8,150 bases of DNA from Elusimicrobiota bacterium (GTDB lineage Bacteria; Elusimicrobiota; Elusimicrobia; Elusimicrobiales; Elusimicrobiaceae), in the NCBI GenBank assembly GCA_023398295.1, contig JAEWSL010000014.1, positions 1-8,150 on the forward strand. The letters are read 5' to 3'. Within the stretch, counting starts at the first letter, position 1, and each line of letters starts with the position of its first letter. The position numbers were made by a program, and so were the translations under genes. Positions 1 through 6,445 of the stretch are shown in pieces. The notes under the pieces are model-generated. The model saw only the letters and a program-made list of their open reading frames with translations. It ran no database searches and was not told the DNA's origin.

Positions 1-1
1 T

Positions 2-1000
2 ATTAAAACCATATGGCATATCAAAGACGGGCGCATAGAAGTTTTTAACGGCAATTACGACGACTATAAAGCCGAGTTTGCGCTTAAACGTCAAAGCCTT
101 CAAGCGCGTCTTAGCACTCTTGAAAAAGAAAGGAAACAAACCCATAAGGACTTAATGCGCGAACAAAAACGCGCCGCAAACAGCCGCCGCCAAGGGGAAA
201 TTGCTAAACAAAAAGGCAAATGGGCGCCGATAATTGCGGGCGGCAAAAAGAGACAGGCGCAAAAAACCGCAGGCAGGCAAAACAGCCTTATACGAGATAA
301 AAAATCCGATATAAACGAGGAGATACGCCGCCTGTCCTTTGCGGAAATTATTACCCCCTCCTTCAATCTGCCCGCAGGCGGCGGCGCGGACGCGGTTTTG
401 TTTATAATGGACGGCGCGGCCGGCTATGGCGAAACTACGGTTTTGCGGGATATAAATTTAAGCCTGCAAACAGGCGAAAAAATTGCCGTTATGGGCGATA
501 ACGCAAGCGGCAAATCAACCCTCTTTAAGGCAATACTGGGCGGCAGCCTGCGCATGGGCGGCGTTTGGGAAACGCCCGCCCCCGCCGATGTCGGCTATCT
601 GGACCAGCATTACGGTAATATTGAAAGCGGTCTAAACGCTTTGGAAGTAATTGCTGCAATTATGCCGTATTGGAGCCACGCGCAAATAAGAAAACATCTT
701 AATTCTTTTCTCTTCAGGAAAAACGAAGAGGTTTTAACGCCGGTAAACTGCTTATCGGGCGGGGAGCGGGCAAGATTATCGCTTGCCGCAATAGCCTGCA
801 AAGTGCCGAAGTTGCTTTTGCTTGATGAAATAACAAATAATATTGACCTTCAAACGCGCGAGCATATAGAACAAATATTATCCGCCTATCCCGGGGCAAT
901 TGCAGTAATTTCCCACAATATGGATTTTCTAAAAACCGTCGGCGTTAAGACTTTCTACCAAATATCTGGCGGAAATATGGCAAAAACCGCTCCGCAATAA
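2..1000 (+). CDS. ABC-F type ATPase, C-terminal part (5' end outside window)
   Basis: This is a partial gene: the frame is open from base 2 to the TAA at 998-1000 (332 residues), and the N-terminal ABC domain lies beyond the left edge. ABC-F proteins are soluble twin-ATPase factors that bind the ribosomal E site and act in translation or ribosome protection; they are not transporters. The first residues (TIWHIKDGRIEVFNGNYDDY) match the stretch that follows the H-loop of the first ABC domain. A Lys/Arg/Gln-rich interdomain linker follows (about nt 65-330), then the second ABC domain. That domain has Walker A GDNASGKST (494-520), signature LSGGERARLSLA (752-787), Walker B LLLLDE continuing ITNNID (812-847) and H-loop His at 914-916. 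There are no membrane segments. Two motifs are off-consensus: Ala replaces the middle Gly of GxxGxGKS, and EITNNID replaces the usual EPTNHLD. A housekeeping translation factor or an antibiotic-resistance ABC-F cannot be told apart here. The gene is convergent with the dehydrogenase downstream. Confidence 0.88.
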   Translation: MKTIWHIKDGRIEVFNGNYDDYKAEFALKRQSLQARLSTLEKERKQTHKDLMREQKRAANSRRQGEIAKQKGKWAPIIAGGKKRQAQKTAGRQNSLIRDKKSDINEEIRRLSFAEIITPSFNLPAGGGADAVLFIMDGAAGYGETTVLRDINLSLQTGEKIAVMGDNASGKSTLFKAILGGSLRMGGVWETPAPADVGYLDQHYGNIESGLNALEVIAAIMPYWSHAQIRKHLNSFLFRKNEEVLTPVNCLSGGERARLSLAAIACKVPKLLLLDEITNNIDLQTREHIEQILSAYPGAIAVISHNMDFLKTVGVKTFYQISGGNMAKTAPQ

Positions 1001-1007
1001 AATCCGC

Positions 1008-1065
1008 AAAAAACAGCCGCGCCTTAATACCCTTTATATCTTTATATAAGGATAAGGCGCGGCTG
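1008..1065 (-). terminator. Intrinsic terminator of the dehydrogenase gene
   Basis: A perfect 13-bp inverted repeat, CAGCCGCGCCTTA (1014-1026) against TAAGGCGCGGCTG (1053-1065), encloses an inner, slightly bulged AT-rich pairing (CCTTTATAT with ATATAAGG). On the minus strand the stem is followed at once by six T (complement of 1008-1013), the standard rho-independent layout, and it lies just after the dehydrogenase stop. On the plus strand the 3' side (cattatgtc) has no T run, so it should end the ABC-F transcript less well, although the stem may still act as a 3' barrier. Confidence 0.85.
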
Positions 1066-1083
1066 CATTATGTCAAAAATATT

Positions 1084-2106
1084 TTACTTTATTACGGAAT
1101 TTATAAGCTTGCCGTTTACAAAACTCGTAATACTCTCAAGCGTCGTCTTAAGTATCCTGTGCACAGCGTCGGTGGAGTTAAAGCCCATATGCGGCGTTAT
1201 TATCACATTCTTAAGACGCAAAAGTTTGTTGTTTATTATCGTGTTAAGCGCAAAATCCATGCTCATTGCGCCTTGCTTCAAAATGATATCGTCGTGGATT
1301 AAAACGTCTTCGTCTTCCAAAACGTCAAGGCCCGCCCCGCCCACTTTGCCGCTTACAAGATTGCGGTACAAAGATTCCGCGTCAATTAAATCCCCGCGCG
1401 CCGTGTTGATAATTATAACGCCGTCTTTCATCTTCTTAATAACAGCGTCGTTAATCATATGATAATTTTCTTTAGTGGAAGGCACGTGAAGAGAAATTAT
1501 GTCGCTTTTGGCGTAAAGTTCCTCCAACGGGACGTATTTTATATTGCAGATACGGCAAAATTCTTCGTTCGGATATAGGTCGTAGGCAAGAACGTTCATG
1601 CCAAAGCCCTGCGCCAGTTTTATCATATGGCGCCCTATGGCCCCCGTGCCGATTACGCCTATGGTGCGGCCGTATAAGTCAAAGCCTATATACTCTTTTA
1701 CGTCGTATTTGCCGTCAAACATATCGTTGCGCGCAGTGATAATTTTGCGGCTCAAATTAAGCAGCAGGCCCATAGCGTACTCGGCCACCGTGGCCTCGCC
1801 GTATTTAGGCACGTTGACGACGGCAATGCCGCGCTTTTTGCAATAAGCCAAATCAATATGGTCAAAACCGGTGGAGCGCGTTGAAATAAGTTTCAGATTT
1901 GCAAAGTTATCAAGGGAGGACGCTTGCAGCTTCTGGGAAGAGAGCGCAAAGACGGAAATTATATCGGCGTCCTTATATTCCTGCAATTCCCGCGCGGTGA
2001 GGTTTGAGACGGCTTTTTCGCATACAATTATGTCGCAGGCGCAGCTCTTATGCGAGGCGATATAGTCTTTGGAAATACTGTCCATGCCAAAAAATACTAT
2101 TTTCAT
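1084..2106 (-). CDS. D-isomer-specific 2-hydroxyacid dehydrogenase (D-lactate dehydrogenase-like)
   Basis: This 340-residue cytoplasmic NAD-dependent oxidoreductase should interconvert a 2-keto acid and a D-2-hydroxy acid, most likely pyruvate and D-lactate. It has the split substrate/NAD fold of the family. STRSTGFDHIDL (75-86) and YGEATVAEYAMGLLLNLSRK (102-121) are typical of the D-lactate dehydrogenase branch. The Rossmann motif GTGAIG (153-158) is followed by Asp176, the residue that normally selects NAD over NADP. The catalytic set is complete: Arg237 in NTARGDLID, Glu266 in DVLEDE and His306 in TPHMGFNS. Length is normal for the family (about 330). The ATG start is supported by AAAGGGGG four bases upstream. 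The gene ends before a strong minus-strand terminator and is divergent from the HAD phosphatase, so it is probably transcribed alone. Related hydroxyacid dehydrogenases (VanH-like, hydroxyisocaproate) remain possible because substrate cannot be fixed from sequence. Confidence 0.93.
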   Translation of the reverse strand: MKIVFFGMDSISKDYIASHKSCACDIIVCEKAVSNLTARELQEYKDADIISVFALSSQKLQASSLDNFANLKLISTRSTGFDHIDLAYCKKRGIAVVNVPKYGEATVAEYAMGLLLNLSRKIITARNDMFDGKYDVKEYIGFDLYGRTIGVIGTGAIGRHMIKLAQGFGMNVLAYDLYPNEEFCRICNIKYVPLEELYAKSDIISLHVPSTKENYHMINDAVIKKMKDGVIIINTARGDLIDAESLYRNLVSGKVGGAGLDVLEDEDVLIHDDIILKQGAMSMDFALNTIINNKLLRLKNVIITPHMGFNSTDAVHRILKTTLESITSFVNGKLINSVIK

Positions 2107-2110
2107 AAAA

Positions 2111-2118
2111 CCCCCTTT
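2111..2118 (-). promoter_or_regulatory. Ribosome binding site of the dehydrogenase
   Basis: On the minus strand the sequence AAAGGGGG precedes the ATG at 2106 with a 4-base spacer (tttt). The purine block supports this start, although it is G-rich rather than the AAGGAG seen before other genes here and the spacing is short. Confidence 0.6.
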
Positions 2119-2133
2119 GCCGCTTTTACTTAT

Positions 2134-2139
2134 ATTATA
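2134..2139 (-). promoter_or_regulatory. Candidate -10 box for the dehydrogenase
   Basis: A perfect TATAAT lies on the minus strand 28 bases upstream of the dehydrogenase ATG, in an AT-rich island between GC-rich flanks. It would place the transcript start near 2127, just upstream of the Shine-Dalgarno site. I find no convincing TTGACA-like -35 at the expected distance; that region is GC-rich and includes the 8-base palindrome GCCCGGGC (2151-2158). Confidence 0.45.
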
Positions 2140-2202
2140 TTAAATTGGCGGCCCGGGCGGACGCTTAGGGCGGCGGCGCGCAAAGCGCAAGGGCTCTAAT
2201 AA

Positions 2203-2211
2203 TGCTAAAAT
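2203..2211 (+). promoter_or_regulatory. Candidate extended -10 promoter for the HAD phosphatase
   Basis: TGCTAAAAT fits the extended -10 form TGnTATAAT with one mismatch. A start 7 bases downstream falls at 2218, the A of the ATG itself, so the transcript could be leaderless. No clear -35 is present, as is common for extended -10 promoters. The same TGC spacing occurs at the candidate ankyrin-lipoprotein promoter (6437-6445). Confidence 0.4.
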
Positions 2212-2217
2212 ATAAGT

Positions 2218-2871
2218 ATGAGATATAAGACGATTATTTGGGACCTTGACGGCACCCTTCTTGACAGTCTTGAAGACTTAAAAGACAGCACAAATTACGC
2301 CCTAAGCAAATTTGGTTTTGCGCAAAGAACCTCCGAAGAAATAAAAAAATCTTTGGGCAAAGGCGTGGGGCATCTTGTAGCCTCCTCGCTGCCCTGCGGC
2401 GATAAAAACCCGCATTTTAACGAAGTATTGGAAGTTTTTAAGACTCATTACCTTGAAAACAGCGCAAATAAGACAAGGCCCTATCCGCACATTATAAACA
2501 CGCTTGAAGCCCTTAAGGCAAACGGCGTTAAAATGGCCGTAGTGTCAAATAAATTTGACGGCGCGGTAAAAGAAATAAGCCGCAAATACTTCGGCGATAT
2601 TTTTGAGTTGCAAATAGGCGAAACCAAAAATATGCGCCGCAAGCCCGCCCCCGATATGCCGCTTTACGCCATGCAAAAACTGGGCGCAAAGAAAGAAGAA
2701 ACCCTGTTTATAGGCGACAGCGAGGTGGACCTGAAAACCGCCCAAAACACCGGCATCAAATGCCTGAGCGCTCTATGGGGTTTTAAGACGAAAGAAGAAC
2801 TGCTTGAAAACGGCGCGCAAAACTTTGCGGAGCGTACCGAAGACCTATCGCGGCTGCTTTTGGAAGTCTAA
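2218..2871 (+). CDS. HAD-superfamily hydrolase, phosphoglycolate phosphatase-like
   Basis: This 217-residue cytoplasmic HAD phosphatase resembles Gph, which hydrolyses 2-phosphoglycolate arising from DNA repair. All four HAD motifs are visible. Motif I is DLDGT with nucleophile Asp9 and general acid Asp11. Motif II is VVSNK (Ser110). Motif III is Lys142 in RRKPAPD. Motif IV is GDSEVD with Asp167 and Asp171. The segment between motifs I and II (about residues 15-85) is a helical cap of type C1, as in Gph and pyrophosphatase PpaX. Length is normal. The start is fixed by DLDGT sitting right at the N-terminus. There is no Shine-Dalgarno sequence within 20 bases (the nearest, AAGGG, is about 25 away), and a -10-like element abuts the ATG. 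It probably shares an operon with the flavin-binding protein 41 bases downstream. PpaX, beta-phosphoglucomutase-like enzymes or general nucleotidases are alternatives, since HAD substrates are hard to read from sequence. Confidence 0.9.
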   Translation: MRYKTIIWDLDGTLLDSLEDLKDSTNYALSKFGFAQRTSEEIKKSLGKGVGHLVASSLPCGDKNPHFNEVLEVFKTHYLENSANKTRPYPHIINTLEALKANGVKMAVVSNKFDGAVKEISRKYFGDIFELQIGETKNMRRKPAPDMPLYAMQKLGAKKEETLFIGDSEVDLKTAQNTGIKCLSALWGFKTKEELLENGAQNFAERTEDLSRLLLEV

Positions 2872-2872
2872 A

Positions 2873-2887
2873 GCCCGGCGCGCGGGC
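2873..2887 (+). other. Small GC hairpin in the intergenic spacer of the HAD/flavin operon
   Basis: GCCCG (2873-2877) and CGGGC (2883-2887) can pair around a 5-base loop, just after the HAD stop codon and 9 bases before the next Shine-Dalgarno site. An A-rich run follows instead of T, so it is not an intrinsic terminator on the plus strand. It could protect or mark the 3' end of the upstream message, or it may be chance in GC-rich sequence. Confidence 0.3.
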
Positions 2888-2896
2888 GCAAAAAAT

Positions 2897-2904
2897 AAAA
2901 GGAG
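2897..2904 (+). promoter_or_regulatory. Ribosome binding site of the flavin-binding protein
   Basis: AAAAGGAG lies 8 bases upstream of the ATG at 2913. It is a strong canonical site that fixes this start. Confidence 0.8.
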
Positions 2905-2912
2905 TAAAAAGT

Positions 2913-3494
2913 ATGAAAAAAGTTAACTCCTCCCCGCTTGATTACAAATATTTCAAAGAGCTGCCCCTGCATAAAGCTTATACTTTGAGCGAGGCGGGCC
3001 CCGTCGTTATGATAGCCACGCAAAACGGCGGCAAACCCAATGTTATGACGCTTTCCTGGCATATGGTTACGGACTTTACGCCGCAGTTTGCTTTTCTTAC
3101 CGGCCCGTGGAACTATTCTTACAAGGCTTTGGTAAAAAACAAAGAGTGCGTAATTGCAATACCGACGGTTGACATAGCGCAAAAAGTTGTTAAAGCGGGC
3201 GCGTGCTCGGGCGAAGATACCGATAAATTTGCCAAATTTAATTTTACCCCGCTTAAGGCAAAATTTGTAAAAGCCCCGCTGGTAAAGCAATGTTACGCCA
3301 ATATTGAGTGCCGCATAATTGACCATATCAAAAAGCACAACATCTTTGTTTTACAGGGAGTTGCGGCTTGGATTGACGGCAAGCGCAAAGAGAAACGCTT
3401 TTTCCACGCTGTGGGCGACGGCACTTTTATTGCAGACGGCAAAAAAATAAATTTGCGCAAACTGATGAAAAATAAACTTCCAGACGGCGTATAG
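2913..3494 (+). CDS. Flavin reductase-like / flavoredoxin family FMN-binding protein
   Basis: This 193-residue soluble protein belongs to the split-barrel flavin-reductase-like family, whose members bind FMN and either reduce free flavin with NAD(P)H or carry electrons (flavoredoxin). The family pattern is clear. After a strand PVVMIATQNG (30-39) comes NVMTLSWHM (43-51), the segment that contacts FMN phosphate. A Phe/Pro-rich stretch ending in GPWNYSYKALVKNKECVIAI (64-83) follows. The loop CSGEDTDKFAKF (98-109) corresponds to the usual SGxxxDKF motif, and the ANIECRIID strand is at 129-137. The C-terminal HAVGDGTFIADG (165-176) is also typical. There is no signal peptide and no Fe-S cysteine pattern. 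It follows the HAD phosphatase by 41 bases and ends before a strong terminator. The electron donor and partner are unknown; no monooxygenase or rubredoxin gene is in view. Confidence 0.87.
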   Translation: MKKVNSSPLDYKYFKELPLHKAYTLSEAGPVVMIATQNGGKPNVMTLSWHMVTDFTPQFAFLTGPWNYSYKALVKNKECVIAIPTVDIAQKVVKAGACSGEDTDKFAKFNFTPLKAKFVKAPLVKQCYANIECRIIDHIKKHNIFVLQGVAAWIDGKRKEKRFFHAVGDGTFIADGKKINLRKLMKNKLPDGV

Positions 3495-3516
3495 CAAAAT
3501 TAAAAACAATAAAAAC

Positions 3517-3554
3517 AACCCGCGCGTTCCAAAAGAACGCGCGGGTTATTTTTT
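3517..3554. terminator. Bidirectional intrinsic terminator between convergent operons
   Basis: A perfect 13-bp stem, AACCCGCGCGTTC (3517-3529) with GAACGCGCGGGTT (3535-3547), has a 5-base loop. On the plus strand ATTTTTT follows (3548-3554), ending the HAD/flavin transcript. On the minus strand the flank reads GTTTTTATTGTTTTT, so the same stem should also end the ankyrin/nucleotidase transcript, whose last stop is at 3577. Confidence 0.93.
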
Positions 3555-3576
3555 ACAGAGATACTTCTAAAACGCT

Positions 3577-5235
3577 TTACTGCGCAAGAGCTGGAACCAT
3601 TTGGCCCGAGATTTCAGCCGTCGCCGTTTCGGCGGCTTCCTTGGTTTGTTTCAGGCATTTTACGCTTGAGTTTTTGGGGCCTAAAAGCGTTTTAAGACCA
3701 TTTTTTCCCTCCGGAGAGGAAGAAACATAGGACTCAAAGACCATAAAGGGGCTTAGGTCATACATATGCTCTTTATAAGACTGCGGCAGCGGCCCGTAAA
3801 TTGGCGCAACGCCTTCCTCAACAAACACAGAGCCTTCAAAGTGGCCCCTTGGCAGGTGCGACAACAGAGCTATTCTGTAAGATCTGTTTTCGTCAAAAGG
3901 CTTGCCGTTAATAAGGAAGCGTTTGACGGCGGAGGTATTGTCCGTACCAACCACATATTCCAAAACAACATTATCAGAATAGCCGTATATGGAATAGCAA
4001 TCGCTTTCACCCTCGCACTTTAAGCTTTTTTCAACGGCTTTTTTGAGCAGTTTACCGTCTATGGTAACAGCGCTGAAATATTCCTGGTAGGGAAAAAGCG
4101 CGTCCATATCACTGCCCTTAAAAACGCCTTCCTTAATGTCGTTGCGCACCGAAGGAACGGAGAAAAGCGCGAAATCAAGGTCTTTATCCTGCTTTTTAAG
4201 AGCGTCGTAAGCGCGCGCGGCCATAATGTGCGCGCTTGGAGATTCGCAATCGCCTTTAGCGGGATATTTTGTTATTGTCTGCGGGACAAAGGCAACTTCT
4301 TTTCGCAGCGAAATATTTTCAACGGCGTTTACTTTTTTCGCAATTTTTTCGTCGGAGCCTATTTCGTTTTGATAAAGTTCAATATATTTGGCCTCAAGTT
4401 TATTTTTGCCCTCTTTATCTTTAGCAAAAGTTACTTCAACGCGGCCTGCCCCGGCAAGATATTCCCCGTCTTCAACAAACAGGGGGCCTTCTTCGCCGAG
4501 AATTTTGGAATTTATTTTCTTATGCGCGTGCCCGCCTAAGACCAAATCAATTTTATTTAAGTATTTTGAGTCCTTAAGCGTGTCCAAAAGGGCGGACGGC
4601 TTGCGCGCGTCGGCAACGGAATCGTGGGAAAGTATTACCACCAAATCCGGTTCCTCGGAGAGGACGGCCTTCATAATTCCGTCAAAATCAACCTCTTTCA
4701 TATCTTTGACTCTTGCGCCCTGCTGCGCGCCGGGGCCCTGGGCCGAAAACCCTATTACGGCAATTTTCTTTTTACCGTTCTTAAAAATCGCGTAATCTTT
4801 TTTTACGATGCTTTTATCGTAAACGTTTATGGAAACCGCTTCGCCCTTAAAAGCTTCTACGTCTTTGGCAAGCGTTTTATCGCCAAAATCGCTGTCGTGA
4901 TTGCCTATTGTCATCACGGAGTAGCCGGCTTTATGTATATTTTTAGAACTTTTGCCGACTGAGTTCATAAACTCAATTGCAAGCATGCCGCCGGAGTCGT
5001 TGGACTCTTTTTTGCCGCTGCCCCAATCGCCGGAATCAACGAGCATAAAAGGGCTCTCTTCTTTACTGACAAGCGCGCTTAGAACGGCAAAGCCGCCCTT
5101 TGGACCTTGAGCAGTTTCCCTCGGGAAAAAGTAGCCGTGAATATCGCTGGTGTGATAAATCACAAAGTCCGCGCAAAAAGCAAACGGACAGATAAACAAA
5201 AGTGCGGTAAGCGCAATTACTTTTCGTAGTTTCAC
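3577..5235 (-). CDS. Secreted 5'-nucleotidase-family metallophosphatase (UshA/YfkN-like)
   Basis: This 552-residue exported two-metal phosphoesterase probably removes phosphate from nucleotides or related esters in the periplasm. An N-terminal signal peptide (KLRK, then hydrophobic 7-20) has a likely cut near FCA/DF (22-23). Its metal ligands are complete and in the usual order: Asp31 and His33 in SDIHG, Asp70 in DSGDW, Asn112-His113-Asp114 in GNHD, His204 in LSHDS, and His236/His238 in GGHAH. A 5'-nucleotidase C-terminal domain follows (about 315-500), with VRNDIKEG (363-370) and FPYQEYFSAVTIDGKLL (381-397). The family's GGDGY-type pocket motif is not recognisable near 458-470, so the substrate is uncertain. 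Four cysteines (330, 407, 413, 527) remain after the signal and could form disulfides. The start codon is GTG, placed by AAAGGAG six bases upstream. It lies 26 bases after the ankyrin lipoprotein gene, in the same operon. 2',3'-cyclic phosphodiesterase or UDP-sugar hydrolase are alternatives. Confidence 0.9.
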   Translation of the reverse strand: MKLRKVIALTALLFICPFAFCADFVIYHTSDIHGYFFPRETAQGPKGGFAVLSALVSKEESPFMLVDSGDWGSGKKESNDSGGMLAIEFMNSVGKSSKNIHKAGYSVMTIGNHDSDFGDKTLAKDVEAFKGEAVSINVYDKSIVKKDYAIFKNGKKKIAVIGFSAQGPGAQQGARVKDMKEVDFDGIMKAVLSEEPDLVVILSHDSVADARKPSALLDTLKDSKYLNKIDLVLGGHAHKKINSKILGEEGPLFVEDGEYLAGAGRVEVTFAKDKEGKNKLEAKYIELYQNEIGSDEKIAKKVNAVENISLRKEVAFVPQTITKYPAKGDCESPSAHIMAARAYDALKKQDKDLDFALFSVPSVRNDIKEGVFKGSDMDALFPYQEYFSAVTIDGKLLKKAVEKSLKCEGESDCYSIYGYSDNVVLEYVVGTDNTSAVKRFLINGKPFDENRSYRIALLSHLPRGHFEGSVFVEEGVAPIYGPLPQSYKEHMYDLSPFMVFESYVSSSPEGKNGLKTLLGPKNSSVKCLKQTKEAAETATAEISGQMVPALAQ

Positions 5236-5241
5236 AGATAT

Positions 5242-5248
5242 CTCCTTT
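5242..5248 (-). promoter_or_regulatory. Ribosome binding site that fixes the nucleotidase GTG start
   Basis: On the minus strand AAAGGAG is followed by a 6-base spacer (atatct) and GTG. The signal peptide begins directly at that GTG, so site and protein agree on this non-ATG start. Confidence 0.85.
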
Positions 5249-5261
5249 AATTATAATATCT

Positions 5262-6395
5262 CTATTTTTTATTGTCCGCCGCAGCGGCAAGCATATCTTT
5301 TATTTGCTGATTTTCGGCCACGTCCATGGCGGTCTTGCCTTCGCCGGCTTGAGTAAGAGGGGAAGCGCCGCCCTCCAGCAGAATTTTAACTATTTCGGGC
5401 TTGTCCTGCGCGGCGGCCAGCATAAGCGGAGTATAGCCCAATACCCCTTTGCGAAGTTCGGGGAACTGGGACTCAGGACTGTCTATATAAAGATTGGGAT
5501 CCGCGCCGAAGTCCAGCAATAATTTTACCGTATCGCCGTGATTATATTCCACCGCTCTATATAACGGGGAAGGCGTGTAGAGATATTTGGCCTCCCCGTC
5601 GGGATCTCCGCCGCTTTCCAGCAACGCTTTAAGAGCTTTATTGTTGCCTGAAGCAGCCGCGTTTGTAAGAGGCGCGTCCGTGTAGGCCAGAGGCACTTCT
5701 TGCTTCCCGCCGGTAAATTTATCCGATTTTTCCTTACGCTCAAAATATGCTCCGCGCTGCGAGAAAAGTTTTATCATCTCGGGATTTCCCCCCTGCAACG
5801 CCCTGTCAAAAGGGGAGTCCCATTCCGCGTCTTTGCCGTTTATATTTGCACCCGCGTCCATAAGTATTTTTGTTATGTCAACAAGGCCCAGGTCAACTGC
5901 CATATAAATGGCGGAGTCGCGCTCGCTGCAACCAGACTCGGGACTGGCACCGTAAGATAAAACAAGTTTTACTGTTTCGGGATTTTTCGTCATCACGGCT
6001 TCGCATAAATAGGAACTTAATCTGGCGCCGTCGCTCCACGCGGCGGAAAAGAAAGCGTATTCTTCATCTTTATTAGTGATATGCTCGGGGCCTAGTTCTT
6101 TAATTTTCTGGACGTCCTGGGCCCTTATGGCTTTAAGCAGGCTCAGAGGAACGCCGTTGCCATACGTAATTTTTTCATAAATTTCAATAGGACCGGGAAT
6201 TTCGTTTTGCGTGGAAGGCGGCGCAATGGGGGCTTGTTCGGTAGGCGCGGCCTCTTCGGTCGGGACGGCTTCCTCCTCAAGCGCGATTACTTCTTCAAAA
6301 GGAACTTCCGAAGGCTCTTCTTTTTTTGCGCAGGCGCAAATTAAGACTATCGCAAAAAAAGGCAGTAAAATCTTGGTCAAAACATTTCTTTGCAT
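5262..6395 (-). CDS. Ankyrin-repeat lipoprotein
   Basis: This 377-residue protein appears to be an exported lipoprotein carrying an ankyrin-repeat domain. A hydrophobic signal (9-21) ends in LICAC-AKKE, giving Cys22 as the likely lipidated residue; Cys at -2 of the lipobox is unusual. Residues 24-70 are a Glu/Pro/Ala-rich tether. Ankyrin-like repeats follow at about 130-155, 160-189, 192-221, 240-268, 274-303 and 320-349, with a C-terminal cap to about 374. The best are SPLYRAVEYNHGDTVKLLLD (276-295) and TPLMLAAAQDKPEIVKILLE (322-341). Longer inserts break the periodicity near 222-238 and 303-319. Ankyrin repeats bind proteins and have no catalytic role. KKEE after Cys22 lacks the Asp+2 inner-membrane retention signal of enterobacteria, which hints at the outer membrane if that rule applies here. 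ATG is preceded by GGGGG 7 bases upstream. It is the first gene of an operon with the nucleotidase. Its partner is unknown. Confidence 0.87.
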   Translation of the reverse strand: MQRNVLTKILLPFFAIVLICACAKKEEPSEVPFEEVIALEEEAVPTEEAAPTEQAPIAPPSTQNEIPGPIEIYEKITYGNGVPLSLLKAIRAQDVQKIKELGPEHITNKDEEYAFFSAAWSDGARLSSYLCEAVMTKNPETVKLVLSYGASPESGCSERDSAIYMAVDLGLVDITKILMDAGANINGKDAEWDSPFDRALQGGNPEMIKLFSQRGAYFERKEKSDKFTGGKQEVPLAYTDAPLTNAAASGNNKALKALLESGGDPDGEAKYLYTPSPLYRAVEYNHGDTVKLLLDFGADPNLYIDSPESQFPELRKGVLGYTPLMLAAAQDKPEIVKILLEGGASPLTQAGEGKTAMDVAENQQIKDMLAAAADNKK

Positions 6396-6402
6396 AAAAA
6401 TA

Positions 6403-6407
6403 CCCCC
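6403..6407 (-). promoter_or_regulatory. Probable ribosome binding site of the ankyrin lipoprotein
   Basis: GGGGG on the minus strand lies 7 bases upstream of the ATG at 6395. It is a weak, G-only Shine-Dalgarno site but the only purine block at the right distance, and it resembles the GGGGG before the dehydrogenase. Confidence 0.5.
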
Positions 6408-6436
6408 GTAACAAAAAGATATGCGGCTTTAATCAA

Positions 6437-6445
6437 AGTATAGCA
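6437..6445 (-). promoter_or_regulatory. Candidate extended -10 promoter of the ankyrin/nucleotidase operon
   Basis: On the minus strand TGCTATACT is an extended -10 box (TGn plus TATACT, 5 of 6 to consensus). TTTAGA, a 4-of-6 match to TTGACA, lies 15 bases upstream. The predicted start near 6430 leaves a leader of about 35 bases containing the GGGGG site. It lies in the 95-base gap after the permease gene, where I see no clear intrinsic terminator, so read-through from the exporter operon is also possible. Confidence 0.55.

Noticed and set aside
1070..1462. Plus-strand open frame of 130 codons opposite the dehydrogenase
   Set aside because: It lies antisense to a gene with complete catalytic motifs, has no family features and overlaps the terminator hairpin; it is a frame shadow.
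2868..3338. Minus-strand open frame of 156 codons opposite the flavin-binding protein
   Set aside because: The plus-strand gene has a strong ribosome site and clear family motifs; the antisense product is Tyr/Phe/Arg-rich with no recognisable domain.
4388..4795. Plus-strand open frame of 135 codons opposite the nucleotidase
   Set aside because: The Ser/Pro-rich translation has no domain and is fully antisense to the well-supported metallophosphatase.
5250..5256. TATAAT-like sequence between the ankyrin and nucleotidase genes as a promoter
   Set aside because: It directly abuts the nucleotidase ribosome site in a 26-base gap, so a start there would remove the site from the transcript; more likely chance AT-rich spacer.
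3577..6395. Ankyrin/nucleotidase pair as an anti-phage or toxin-immunity system
   Set aside because: Both proteins have export signals and the nucleotidase is an ordinary periplasmic family; there is no cytoplasmic effector, sensor or mobile-element context.
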